A DNA stretch of 21,641 nucleotides from JBJHBY01 sp050485745 (GCA_050485745.1 JBJHBY010000029.1:1-21641); one strand, 5' to 3'; numbered from the stretch's first letter, positions 1-9,409 are shown. Notes: generated from the letters alone by a model not told the origin. Program-made: numbers and translations.

Positions 1-1226
1 ATCAACTGCTCGGCGAGCCGCGCTTTGCCGAACTTTTTCATCAGAAGCTGGAACAGCTGCGTGCCAATCTCGATCGCCTCGCGCGCATGCCCGAGGCTGG
101 CGAGGCCAGCGTCACCCTGGCGGCCCGGGTCGGGCTGATGAGCAGCGCCGGTGAACACCTGGTGGCCGGGGCAAGCCATCCGGCGCGGGCGCAGCAGGTG
201 GATAGCCTGTTGCAGCGCAGCTACGAACTGTCGGCCGATCTCGGTGGCCAGATCGAGACGGCCATGCAGCGATCCCTCGCCGAGGGTGAAGATCAGTTCA
301 ATGCGGTGGTGGCGCGCCTCACTCTGATCGGCTTTCTGGCCATCCCCGGGACTGTGTTGCTGGTCGCCATCGGCTGCCTGACCATTTCCGTGCCCCTGCG
401 CCGGCTGGCGACGGCCATTCATGACCTCGGGCTGCGACGCTGGCAGGAACCGGTTTCAATTCGCGGGCCAGTGGATTTCGTCGAACTCGGGGAGCGACTG
501 GAGTGGATGCGGCGCGAGCTGCTCACTTCGGAGCAGCACAAGCAGAATTTTCTGCGCCACATCACCCACGAGCTGAAGAGTCCGCTGTCCGCGGTGATGG
601 AAGCTGGCGCCCTGCTCGCCGAGCGCATCCCCGGGGAATTGACCGAGGCGCAGCAGCGGGTGCTGGAGATCCTGCAGGACAACGCCGAGAGCCTGCAGGA
701 ACTGATCCAGCAATTGCTGGACTACAACGCCGTGACCCATGGCGTCGAGCGACGCGTGGAGTGCGTCGATGTGGCCGCGAGGAGCGCAGCGCAGAAGGTG
801 CGCTACGAAGCGCTGGCCCGGGAGCAGGATATTCGTTGGTGCCTGCCGTCCACACCCCTGTCCATCAAGACGGATGCCCTGATGCTCGATATGGTGCTGG
901 GTAACCTGGTGTCGAACGCCTTTCATTTCTCGCCCGCGGGTGGCGAAATCCGGTTCGACTGGGGGCAGGATGGGCACAGCTGGTGGTGGTCGATTTCTGA
1001 CCAGGGGCCCGGTGTTCCCGAGTCGGAGCGGGCCAGTATCTTTGAGCCGTTTGTGCAGGGTCGCGCGCGGCGGCGCGGACCGCTCAAGGGCAGTGGCATT
1101 GGTCTGGCGATCGTGGATGAATGCCTGCGCGCCATGAAGGGGCGTGTCGAGATCAGCACACCCATGGGCGGAGGCAGTTGTTTCCGCATCGAATGCCCGC
1201 TGGACCCGAACGGAGAGCACGCATGA
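1..1226 (+). CDS. glrK: Sensor histidine kinase GlrK/QseE-like, 5' partial
   Basis: This is the membrane kinase of a GlrK-GlrR (QseE-QseF) two-component system, which phosphorylates the regulator encoded two genes downstream. The frame is open from base 3 and 407 residues are visible. Family members are about 475 residues, so the first transmembrane helix and part of the sensor domain lie outside the window. In order I see the end of a helical periplasmic region, a transmembrane helix (visible residues about 106-130), a HAMP-like linker, and the dimerisation H-box THELKSP with phospho-acceptor His at bases 567-569. The ATPase domain follows, with N-box LGNLVSNAFHFSP, G1 SDQGPGVP and G2 GSGIGLAIV. 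The stop overlaps the next start as ATGA, indicating translational coupling. Kinase identity is certain. The specific name rests mainly on the three-gene order. Confidence 0.88.
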   Translation, partial: QLLGEPRFAELFHQKLEQLRANLDRLARMPEAGEASVTLAARVGLMSSAGEHLVAGASHPARAQQVDSLLQRSYELSADLGGQIETAMQRSLAEGEDQFNAVVARLTLIGFLAIPGTVLLVAIGCLTISVPLRRLATAIHDLGLRRWQEPVSIRGPVDFVELGERLEWMRRELLTSEQHKQNFLRHITHELKSPLSAVMEAGALLAERIPGELTEAQQRVLEILQDNAESLQELIQQLLDYNAVTHGVERRVECVDVAARSAAQKVRYEALAREQDIRWCLPSTPLSIKTDALMLDMVLGNLVSNAFHFSPAGGEIRFDWGQDGHSWWWSISDQGPGVPESERASIFEPFVQGRARRRGPLKGSGIGLAIVDECLRAMKGRVEISTPMGGGSCFRIECPLDPNGEHA

Positions 1227-1810
1227 AAAGCCCGCACTGGAAACCGGTAACGGAGATATTGGCTTTTCTCCTGTTGGCCGCACTCCTGCTTGGAGGGTGC
1301 GCGGGCGGTGGCGGAGCCAGTCCCGCCGGCGAGGTCACGGAGTCACTGGATCCGGATGCTCCAGAGCGGTTCGCCGCGCGCTGCGACGAGCCGGTTGTGG
1401 AGCCCGTGGGCGTGCTCGAGTGGCGCGCTCGCCTGTGCGCCGCGTCCGCCGAGGATGAAGCCCGGGCCACGGCGCTGAAGCAAGAGGGGGAGATGTTCGA
1501 GCAACTCTTGCTGCTCAGCTGCGACCCCTACACGCATCGTCTGGCGCTGGCCGAGGCGCTGCGGCTGGCCAATGGCAAGGGGTATGACTGGCCGCGGGAG
1601 CAGCGTGCGTTCATCAGTCTGTTGACGGACAGCCATCAGGCGATCGATGCCCTGGAAGGTGAGCGTCGCGAGCTGGAGTCCAGGCTCGAGGACACTATCC
1701 GGGGTATTCGCAACATTGAGGAGTCCATCGGCGCCCGCTCGGGCAATGGCAATGATCGGCACGCACCGCGCCGGGATGATGACGCGGAGGAGCGCTCCGG
1801 TGCCTGGTAA
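1223..1810 (+). CDS. qseG: QseG/YfhG-like outer-membrane lipoprotein
   Basis: This is a 195-residue lipoprotein encoded between the kinase and regulator genes, the position of qseG (yfhG) in enterobacteria, where the product works with the kinase at the envelope. The N-terminus has a basic stretch, a hydrophobic core (residues 12-23) and a lipobox LGGC with the lipidated Cys at residue 26. The C-terminal third is charged and heptad-like (about residues 135-165), suggesting a coiled coil. I chose ATG 1223 because it overlaps the kinase stop and gives a proper lipoprotein signal; an open reading frame continues upstream to 1121. Sequence conservation in this family is low, so the name depends on position plus the lipobox. 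E. coli QseG is somewhat longer (about 237 residues). Confidence 0.72.
   Translation: MKSPHWKPVTEILAFLLLAALLLGGCAGGGGASPAGEVTESLDPDAPERFAARCDEPVVEPVGVLEWRARLCAASAEDEARATALKQEGEMFEQLLLLSCDPYTHRLALAEALRLANGKGYDWPREQRAFISLLTDSHQAIDALEGERRELESRLEDTIRGIRNIEESIGARSGNGNDRHAPRRDDDAEERSGAW
1786..1792 (+). promoter_or_regulatory. Strong Shine-Dalgarno that fixes the glrR start
   Basis: GGAGGAG lies 7 bases before a GTG at 1800. The two in-frame ATGs further upstream (1776 and 1779) have no such site. This supports a GTG start inside the end of the qseG gene. Confidence 0.7.
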
Positions 1811-3129
1811 GCCCTATGTGCTTCTGGTTGACGACGATCCGGGCTTGCTCGATCTGCTGGCCATGCGCCTTTCCGCCGAGGGTTATGAAACCACAGGGGT
1901 TGCCAGTGCCGGGGAGGCGCTGGATTGCATCGCGACGCGCTACCCGGATGCGGTCATCACCGATTTGCGCATGGATGGCATGGATGGCATGGCCCTGTTT
2001 CAGCGTGTGCAGGAGCGCTGGCCGGCGCTGCCGGTGATCATCCTCACTGCCCACGGTTCGATTCGCGAGGCCGTGCAGGCAACCCAGCAGGGTGTGTTCT
2101 CCTTCCTGACCAAGCCTGTGGCCAGGGACGAGCTGCTGACGACTGTGGCCCGGGCTGTGGAGGTGAATGCCGCCACGCCAGAGGCTGGGGCGGCCTGGCG
2201 TGGCAGCATTGTGACCCGCAGTGCCAGGATGCACCATCTTCTGGAACAGGCCCGGCTGGTTGCGCAGCGTGATGTCAACGTGCTGATCAGTGGCGAGAGC
2301 GGTACCGGCAAGGAGCTGCTGGCCCGGGCCATCCACGAGGCCAGTCATCGTCGCGGAGGCGCCTTTGTCGCTGTCAACTGCAGTGCCATTCCCGAGAATC
2401 TGCTGGAGTCTGAGCTGTTCGGTCACGTCAAGGGTGCATTCACCGGTGCCTCCAGGGATCATCCCGGCCTGTTTGTCAGCGCCAGCGGCGGCAGCCTGTT
2501 CCTCGACGAGATCGGTGACATGCCATTGATGCTGCAGTCCAAGCTGTTGCGGGTGCTGCAGGAGCGCTGTGTGCGTCCAGTGGGTGGGACCCGCGACCGT
2601 GACATCGACGTGCGCATTCTCTCCGCCACCCATTGCGATCTGGACCTGGCTGTGCGCGAGGGGCGCTTTCGCGAGGATCTGTTCTACCGCCTGAATGTGG
2701 TCAATCTGCATCTGCCCGCACTGCAGGAGCGCAAGGAGGACGTCGCCCTGTTGGCCAACCACTTTTTGCAGGATATTGCCCGACAGCAGGGAGAGGAACC
2801 ACGACAGCTGGCGCCCGAGGCCATGGCCGAGTTGATCGGCTATCGGTGGCCGGGGAATATCCGCCAGCTGCAGAACGTGATGGAGCGACTCGTGGCCTTG
2901 TCGGTCTCCCCCGTCATCGCCCGCAGCCAGGTTCTCAACGCCCTCCCGGATGAGAGGGTGGACGCAGCGGTTTCACTCAGCGAGGCCAAGAAAGCCTTTG
3001 AGAGGGATTATGTACTGCGCCTGCTGCAGGCGACTGCGGGCAATGTGTCTGAAGCGGCGCGCCAGGCGGGGCGCAACCGCTCCGATTTCTACAAGATCAT
3101 CCAGCGTCATGGTATCGCGGTGGAGCATT

Positions 3130-3137
<8 letters not shown>
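1800..3137 (+). CDS. glrR: Sigma-54-dependent response regulator GlrR/QseF
   Basis: This enhancer-binding protein activates sigma-54 promoters when phosphorylated by the upstream kinase. From GTG 1800 it is 445 residues, matching the E. coli GlrR length of about 444. The receiver domain has acidic residues 11-13 and the phospho-acceptor Asp55 in ITDLRMDG. The AAA+ domain shows Walker A GESGTGKE, the sigma-54 contact loop GAFTGA, and a Walker B region FLDEIGD. A Fis-type helix-turn-helix ends the protein (NVSEAARQAGRNRSDF). The gene overlaps the lipoprotein gene by 11 bases. Its stop lies inside the convergent arginine decarboxylase gene, where enterobacteria carry glnB instead. The in-frame extension to 1647 is not expected to be translated. 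Confidence 0.92.
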
Positions 3138-5058
<1,921 letters not shown>

Positions 5059-5085
5059 GGGTTTCCTCGGTGGTTTCTCGGCGGT

Positions 5086-6057
5086 TCAGAACCACAGGCC
5101 GTTGCGGGGCAGTGCCGCCTCGACGTCGCGCAGCGTCCTGCGATAGTGGGGGCTGTCGGCGTCCAGGCGCACTGCTTCGCGGGCCGGGGCGAGCGCATCT
5201 GCGGCTCGCTGCAGACGCAACAGGGTATAGGCCAGGTTGTTGAAGGCCGCGGCGGAGTCGGGGTGGATTTCGGTGGTCTTGCGAAAGGCCTGCTCGGCGA
5301 GATCCAGATCACCCAGGGCATACGCACTGTTGCCGAGCCCGATCAGCAGGGGCAGCGCGTCGGGCCAGCGACGCAGCCCGGTGGCATAGGCCGCCTGCGC
5401 CTGGGGCAATGGGCCGGTGCTTTCCAGTGCCACCGCGGCTTCGATGAAGCGTTCGCGCTCGGCACTGGCGGGGAGCCGACCCGGCGGCAGAACCAGAAGC
5501 GCCCAATGCTCACCCCGGGCCCAGGTACGCTCGAAGGTGCGCAGGGACATTACCTGGCGGCGCTCGGTACCGGAGCGCAGGGTCAACGTCTGGCGCTCGA
5601 GGTCGTAGCCCACGACGACGGCGTAGTGCCATACCGGGTGCCAGCCGAGGCCGAGATTCTGCAGCACCAGAACGGGCGTGCCTGCGGCGACCTCCTGCAG
5701 CAGATTTTGCAGCCGGGGTGTCATCTCGTAGGCCAGGAAGCCATGCTGCCTGGCCGCGGCTCGCAGTTCGATCTGCAGGCTGCCGCGCCGGCCGGGCAGG
5801 TAGACTTCGGGCACCAGGTCATCGGGGGTGATGTCGAGCCCTGCGGCCCCCAGGCTGGTGGCGAGCGCGGCGGGACCGCACTGGTAGGCCTCCTGGGGGA
5901 AGAAGGGCACGTCCTCGAGCTCAACCTGGCGCGGCAGGGGGGGCGGCTCGGCCAGCAGCAGTTCGCGGGTCTGGGGTGTGCCGCTGCATGCGCTGAGCAG
6001 CAGCAGGAGAACGAGCAGTGCGCCCCCCGTGGGGCGGGCGCCGCAGGCTGGAGACAC
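5086..6057 (-). CDS. PA2778-type C39-like cysteine peptidase lipoprotein with TPRs
   Basis: This 323-residue protein starts with GTG at 6057. A hydrophobic signal ends in lipobox LSAC, with Cys24 as the lipidation site. A papain-like C39 (bacteriocin-leader type) domain follows: the nucleophile Cys60 sits in EAYQCGPAALA and the likely catalytic His144 in HPVWHYAVVVGYD. The third catalytic residue is unclear: where Asp/Asn is usual, the sequence reads LRSGTE. Residues about 200-310 form tetratricopeptide repeats (AFRKTTEIHPDSAAAFNNLAY is typical). There is no ABC exporter domain, so this is not a bacteriocin secretion ATPase. The gene lies 6 bases after the PA2779-type gene, forming a tight pair. 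The C39-like fold call is strong; the substrate is unknown. Confidence 0.85.
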   Translation of the reverse strand: MSPACGARPTGGALLVLLLLLSACSGTPQTRELLLAEPPPLPRQVELEDVPFFPQEAYQCGPAALATSLGAAGLDITPDDLVPEVYLPGRRGSLQIELRAAARQHGFLAYEMTPRLQNLLQEVAAGTPVLVLQNLGLGWHPVWHYAVVVGYDLERQTLTLRSGTERRQVMSLRTFERTWARGEHWALLVLPPGRLPASAERERFIEAAVALESTGPLPQAQAAYATGLRRWPDALPLLIGLGNSAYALGDLDLAEQAFRKTTEIHPDSAAAFNNLAYTLLRLQRAADALAPAREAVRLDADSPHYRRTLRDVEAALPRNGLWF

Positions 6058-6063
6058 GCGGGC

Positions 6064-6462
6064 CTACTGTACCGAGCGGGTGAACGGGAAGACCTTGGTG
6101 AAGCCGAGGATGTCGGTGATCAGCAGGATGACGAAGACCGCGAAGACAATACCGAGAATACCGGCGCCCGCGGGCATGTTGTCGATATTGCTGGCCAGCT
6201 GGCTCACTTCCTGGTCGGTCATCGCTTGCACCCGGGCGGTGGCGGCATCGACACTCAGCCCCTGACGGGAGAGGATGTCGCGCACGTCGTCACGCTGCAG
6301 GAAATCCATGACCCGATCGCGGTCCTGGCGCGCCTGAGCTGTGCTGACCACTTCATGGGTGGGCACAAGGCCGGCGTGAACCGACTGCATGGGCAGGAAC
6401 AGGCCCAGCATGCAGACGACGAGGGCGCGGCTGGTATTGCGCATCACACGGGTATTCAGCAT
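6064..6462 (-). CDS. PA2779-type small membrane protein of unknown function
   Basis: This 132-residue protein has an N-terminal signal peptide likely cleaved after SVHA (residue 30) and a helical, charged extracytoplasmic region of about 65 residues. A glycine-containing stretch PAGAG runs directly into one transmembrane helix, followed by a short tail with basic residues (TKVFPFTRSVQ). I chose ATG 6462 because AAGGAGA lies 6 bases upstream. A longer in-frame start at 6504 has no such site and would spoil the signal peptide. It is the first gene of a minus-strand set with the cysteine peptidase and speA. It is recognisable as the PA2779 family by sequence form and by the adjacent PA2778-type gene; no biochemical function can be read from it. 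Confidence 0.8.
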   Translation of the reverse strand: MLNTRVMRNTSRALVVCMLGLFLPMQSVHAGLVPTHEVVSTAQARQDRDRVMDFLQRDDVRDILSRQGLSVDAATARVQAMTDQEVSQLASNIDNMPAGAGILGIVFAVFVILLITDILGFTKVFPFTRSVQ

Positions 6463-6591
6463 GGTGTCTCTCCTTGCATGATTGTTGGAGTGGTGCCGCA
6501 CCATTTTTACACAAGCCCGCGGGCGGGGAAACGTCGGGGTTCACAGATGCCGGGCACGGCCTGGCGGTTATCGGCAGCGAGGAGGTCCGGG
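6463..6591. promoter_or_regulatory. Divergent promoter region with a perfect palindrome
   Basis: This 129-bp gap serves both the minus-strand PA2779-type gene and the plus-strand esterase gene. A perfect 13-base palindrome with one central base (TGGTGC-C-GCACCA) lies at 6491-6503. Next to it, minus-strand GTGTAAAAATGG (6501-6512) could be an AT-rich -10 region for the minus-strand operon. No convincing -35 box is visible on either strand. The plus-strand ribosome site AGGAGGT is at 6580-6586. Confidence 0.4.
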
Positions 6592-7515
6592 ATGAGTATT
6601 CAGGAGGGGGAAAGCCGCAGTGAGGCTCTGCGGGCGCTGATTGCGGCGGTGCCCGCGGATTTTGCCGGCGCCGGCGATGACTACCACCGGGTGCGCGAGC
6701 GCATGGCGCCGTTTCACGGTGCGCCGACGGCGCCCGACACCGAGATCAGCCGGCGCAGTCTGGGCGGCGTGCCGGTGGCCTGGGTCTGTACCCCGGAAGG
6801 GCGCGAACAGCGGCGCGCCCTGTTGTTCTGCCACGGCGGTGCCTTCGTGTCCTGTGATCTCGATGCCTACCTGTTTTATGCGGAAATCATTGCCCGTGAG
6901 CTGGCGGCGCGGGTTCTTCTGGTGGACTATCGTCTGGCACCGGAGCATCCCTGGCCCGCTGCCCTGGACGACTGCACGGCGGTGTATCGCGAACTGCTTG
7001 CCCTGGGTCAGGACCCCTCGAGCCTGGGCCTGATCGGCGACTCCTGTGGTGGCGGCCTGGCGCTGGCGACACTGCATCGTGCCCGTGCCGAGGGCCTTTC
7101 CCAGCCCGCCTGCCTGATCGGTCTGTCGGCCTGGCTGGATCTGGAGCCCCCGGTGGATGCGGTACCGGAGCCGTTTATCAACGCCGACTGGATGCGTGCC
7201 CGTGCCCGCGATTACCTGGGTTCACAGGGGCGCATCGAGGACCCGTTCGCCTCCCCGGGCCGGGGTGATGCCACGGGCCTGCCGGCCCTGTACTTCAGCG
7301 TCGGCGAGACCGACATCACCCGGAGCGCTGCCCAGGCGTTCGTGGATCGCGCCAGGGCCGGTGGCGGTGAGGCGGTACTCGACGTCGCCGCAGGCGGGGT
7401 TCACGGCTTCCAGGGTCTGGTGAACAGCGCCGTCCCCGAGGCCATGGACGCCTGGCGGCGTCTGCGCCAATGGACTGATCGGCACTTGCCCACTGCACCT
7501 GTGGGCGGAATGTGA
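6592..7515 (+). CDS. Alpha/beta hydrolase of the hormone-sensitive lipase family
   Basis: This is a 307-residue esterase/lipase, probably cytoplasmic as no signal peptide is seen. The HSL-family oxyanion motif HGGAF is at residues 81-85. The nucleophile Ser151 is in GDSCGG, a variant of the usual GDSAGG. The acid is probably Asp241 in GETDITRS, and the catalytic His271 is in HGFQG. VDYRLAPEHPWPAALDD is the characteristic post-oxyanion segment. The start ATG 6592 has AGGAGGT 5 bases upstream. The frame stays open upstream to 4345, but that part is antisense to speA and the peptidase gene. It lies 13 bases before glycerol kinase, so it may hydrolyse glycerol esters or short acylglycerols, though that is inferred from position only. 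Confidence 0.88.
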   Translation: MSIQEGESRSEALRALIAAVPADFAGAGDDYHRVRERMAPFHGAPTAPDTEISRRSLGGVPVAWVCTPEGREQRRALLFCHGGAFVSCDLDAYLFYAEIIARELAARVLLVDYRLAPEHPWPAALDDCTAVYRELLALGQDPSSLGLIGDSCGGGLALATLHRARAEGLSQPACLIGLSAWLDLEPPVDAVPEPFINADWMRARARDYLGSQGRIEDPFASPGRGDATGLPALYFSVGETDITRSAAQAFVDRARAGGGEAVLDVAAGGVHGFQGLVNSAVPEAMDAWRRLRQWTDRHLPTAPVGGM

Positions 7516-7528
7516 GGAGGGCAATGCC

Positions 7529-9043
7529 ATGAGCGCTTTCATCCTTGCCCTGGACCAGGGCACCACCAGTTCACGGGCGATTCTGTTCGATGCCGCGGGC
7601 CGGCCCGTGGCCACCGCTCAGCAGGAGATTGCCCAGCACTACCCCCAGCCGGGCTGGGTCGAGCACGATCCGCTGGAGATCTGGCAAAGCCAGTGGGACA
7701 CCGCCCTTGAGGTACTGCGCGAAAGCCGCGTCAGCGCCCGCGATATTGCCGCCATCGGCATCAGCAACCAGCGTGAGACCACCCTGCTGTGGGATCGCGC
7801 CAGTGGTCGCCCCCTGCACCCGGCCATTGTCTGGCAATGCCGGCGCACCGAGCCCCTGTGCCAGCGTTTGCGCAGCACCGGTTTCGACCAGGAGATCCGG
7901 CGCCGTACCGGCCTGGTGACCGATGCCTATTTCTCCGCCACCAAGCTGGCCTGGTTGCTGCAGCACGTCCCTGACGCACGGCGGCGTGCCGAAGCCGGAG
8001 AGCTGGCGTTCGGCACCGTGGACAGCTGGCTGATCTGGCAACTGACAGCGGGCCGGGTCCACGCCACGGATGTCAGTAATGCCTCACGCACCATGCTCTG
8101 GAACATCCACGAGGGCGACTGGGACGAGCTGATTCTGCGCGAGCTGGATATTCCCCGGGCCCTGCTGCCGGAGGTCAGGTCCTCCTGCGGTGATTTCGGT
8201 GAAAGCCATCTGTTCGGCAGCCCGCTGCCGATTGCCGGGGTGCTGGGCGACCAACAGGCCGCGACCTTCGGGCAGGGGTGTTTCGCACCGGGCCAGGCCA
8301 AGAACACCTACGGCACCGGCTGCTTCCTGATGATGAACACGGGTACGGAACCGGTGGTCTCGGAGCGGGGCCTGCTGACCACCGTGGGTTGGCGCACGGG
8401 GCAGGACCAGGAACTGATCTATGCCCTGGAGGGGGGCATCTTCGTGGCTGGAGCGGTCGTGCAGTGGCTGCGTGACGAGCTTGGCATTATCCGCCAGTCC
8501 GCCGATATCGAGGCACTGGCGGCGGCAGTGCCGGACAGCGGCGGTGTCTTTGTGGTGCCCGCTTTTGTCGGCCTCGGTGCGCCCTGGTGGGACCCCCAGG
8601 CCCGGGGGGCGGTGCTGGGTCTGAGTCGCGGCAGCAACCGGCATCACCTGGCCCGGGCGGCGCTGGAGTCGATTGCCCTGCAGACGGTGGATGTGCTGGA
8701 GGCGATGGCAGCTGATTCCGGTGTGCGCCTGCAGTCCCTGCGGGTGGACGGGGGTGCCACCGCCAATAATCTGCTGATGCAGATCCAGGCGGACCTGCTT
8801 GGCATCCCGGTGGAGCGCCCCGCCTGCACCGAGCTCACCGCCCTCGGCGCTGCCCGTGTGGCGGGTGTTGGCACTGGCTTCTGGCGGTTTGACGACCTTG
8901 CCCGGGGCGAACCCGAGGAGCGTGTGTTCGAGCCCGGAATGTCAGACGATCAGCGTCAGTCGCTGCTTGCGGGCTGGCACCGTGCCGTGTCACGCAGTCG
9001 CGGCTGGGCGGAGGAAGAAGCGCCGTCCGGGGGTGGTACATGA
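7529..9043 (+). CDS. glpK: Glycerol kinase
   Basis: This enzyme phosphorylates glycerol with ATP to sn-glycerol 3-phosphate in the cytoplasm. Its 504 residues match the family (E. coli 502). The nucleotide-binding loop DQGTTSSR is at residues 9-16, the glycerol-contacting Arg-Glu pair at residues 82-83 in NQRET, and the FGGY signatures include GTGCFLMMNTG, EGGIFVAGA and DGGATANNLLMQ. The ribosome site GAGGAGG lies 8 bases before the ATG. The gene follows the esterase gene by 13 bases and probably shares its transcript. The usual partners glpF, glpD and glpR are absent from the window. No plus-strand terminator with a U-tract is seen after the stop. Confidence 0.97.
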   Translation: MSAFILALDQGTTSSRAILFDAAGRPVATAQQEIAQHYPQPGWVEHDPLEIWQSQWDTALEVLRESRVSARDIAAIGISNQRETTLLWDRASGRPLHPAIVWQCRRTEPLCQRLRSTGFDQEIRRRTGLVTDAYFSATKLAWLLQHVPDARRRAEAGELAFGTVDSWLIWQLTAGRVHATDVSNASRTMLWNIHEGDWDELILRELDIPRALLPEVRSSCGDFGESHLFGSPLPIAGVLGDQQAATFGQGCFAPGQAKNTYGTGCFLMMNTGTEPVVSERGLLTTVGWRTGQDQELIYALEGGIFVAGAVVQWLRDELGIIRQSADIEALAAAVPDSGGVFVVPAFVGLGAPWWDPQARGAVLGLSRGSNRHHLARAALESIALQTVDVLEAMAADSGVRLQSLRVDGGATANNLLMQIQADLLGIPVERPACTELTALGAARVAGVGTGFWRFDDLARGEPEERVFEPGMSDDQRQSLLAGWHRAVSRSRGWAEEEAPSGGGT

Positions 9044-9063
9044 GATGGTTTGAGGCGGGTAAC

Positions 9064-9087
9064 AAAAAAGGCGCCCCGGAGGGCGCC
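9064..9087 (-). terminator. Intrinsic terminator on the minus strand, orphan
   Basis: On the minus strand, GGCGCCC, a 4-base loop and GGGCGCC (9070-9087) are followed directly by UUUUUUG (from 9069 down to 9064). On the plus strand the hairpin is followed by ACAAAAACG, so it does not suit glpK. The form closely matches the receptor terminator at 17408-17430. No minus-strand gene lies upstream to use it. Confidence 0.6.
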
Positions 9088-9098
9088 ACAAAAACGCG

Positions 9099-9124
9099 CT
9101 GCATGAACACACTGCATGAACACA
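9099..9124. repeat. 13-bp tandem direct repeat, two copies
   Basis: CTGCATGAACACA occurs twice back to back (9099-9111 and 9112-9124), followed by a partial CA-rich continuation. It looks like a simple duplication; function unknown. Confidence 0.8.
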
Positions 9125-9183
9125 CAACAAGAGACACTGGATGCACAGTACAGTGACAACAGCATAGGACTGCGGGAACACCG

Positions 9184-9209
9184 AAAAAATCCGTAGATGC
9201 CACTACGGA
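9184..9209 (-). terminator. Second intrinsic terminator on the minus strand, orphan
   Basis: On the minus strand, TCCGTAG, a 6-base loop and CTACGGA (9190-9209, 7 bp perfect) run straight into six U residues (9189-9184). The plus strand has no U-tract. It sits about 100 bases upstream, in minus-strand sense, of the terminator at 9064-9087. Confidence 0.55.
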
Positions 9210-9241
9210 CAAGTACGTAGCCCGGTGACAGGTGGATCATC

Positions 9242-9286
9242 AAGGTGCCTCTGACCGACTCCGCCGGGGGCGGTCAGAGGTGCCTT
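9242..9286 (+). other. 16-bp hairpin, better paired as plus-strand RNA
   Basis: AAGGTGCCTCTGACCG (9242-9257) pairs with CGGTCAGAGGTGCCTT (9271-9286) over 16 bp with a 13-base loop. Two of the pairs are G-U wobbles on the plus strand and would be A-C mismatches on the minus strand. No U-tract follows, so it is not a standard terminator. Confidence 0.65.
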
Positions 9287-9322
9287 AACCATTTCGCAAT
9301 GATTGGGGCGATCGCGGAGCTC

Positions 9323-9349
9323 TATAATCCGGGGATTGGTCATTCCCGG
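9323..9349 (+). promoter_or_regulatory. Candidate SDR promoter -10 box and operator-like inverted repeat
   Basis: A perfect TATAAT is at 9323-9328, with no good -35 hexamer at 16-18 bp spacing, which suggests an activated promoter. Immediately downstream, CCGGGGA (9329-9335) and TTCCCGG (9343-9349) form an imperfect inverted repeat over the expected start of transcription. A leader of about 75 bases would precede the SDR ATG. Confidence 0.4.
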
Positions 9350-9409
9350 TTGACTTCCGCGGTATGCTGCCGTGGTTGCCACCACCCACAGCAAGGACGG
9401 AACTGCCCC

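Larger units (their letters stand above)
9044..9409. other. Structured noncoding interval between glpK and the SDR gene
   Basis: No convincing gene is visible in these 366 bases. Minus-strand reading frames here have poor composition and no ribosome site. The interval holds two terminator-shaped hairpins with U-tracts only on the minus strand, a 13-bp tandem repeat, a 16-bp hairpin and the probable SDR promoter, each listed separately. Confidence 0.7.

Noticed and set aside
1647..1799. N-terminal extension of the response regulator
   Set aside because: It overlaps the lipoprotein gene, lacks family similarity, and the GTG at 1800 has a strong ribosome site and gives the expected length.
5086..6057. 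Bacteriocin export system based on the C39 domain
   Set aside because: No ABC transporter or bacteriocin precursor gene is present, and the domain is on a lipoprotein with TPRs.
8956..9243. Minus-strand frame covering the orphan terminators
   Set aside because: It has no ribosome site, runs through both terminator hairpins and into glpK, and has implausible composition.
9203..9292. Possible 29-residue minus-strand peptide starting MVKAPLTAPGG
   Set aside because: There is no Shine-Dalgarno site, and it is just the tail of a longer frame antisense to the SDR gene.
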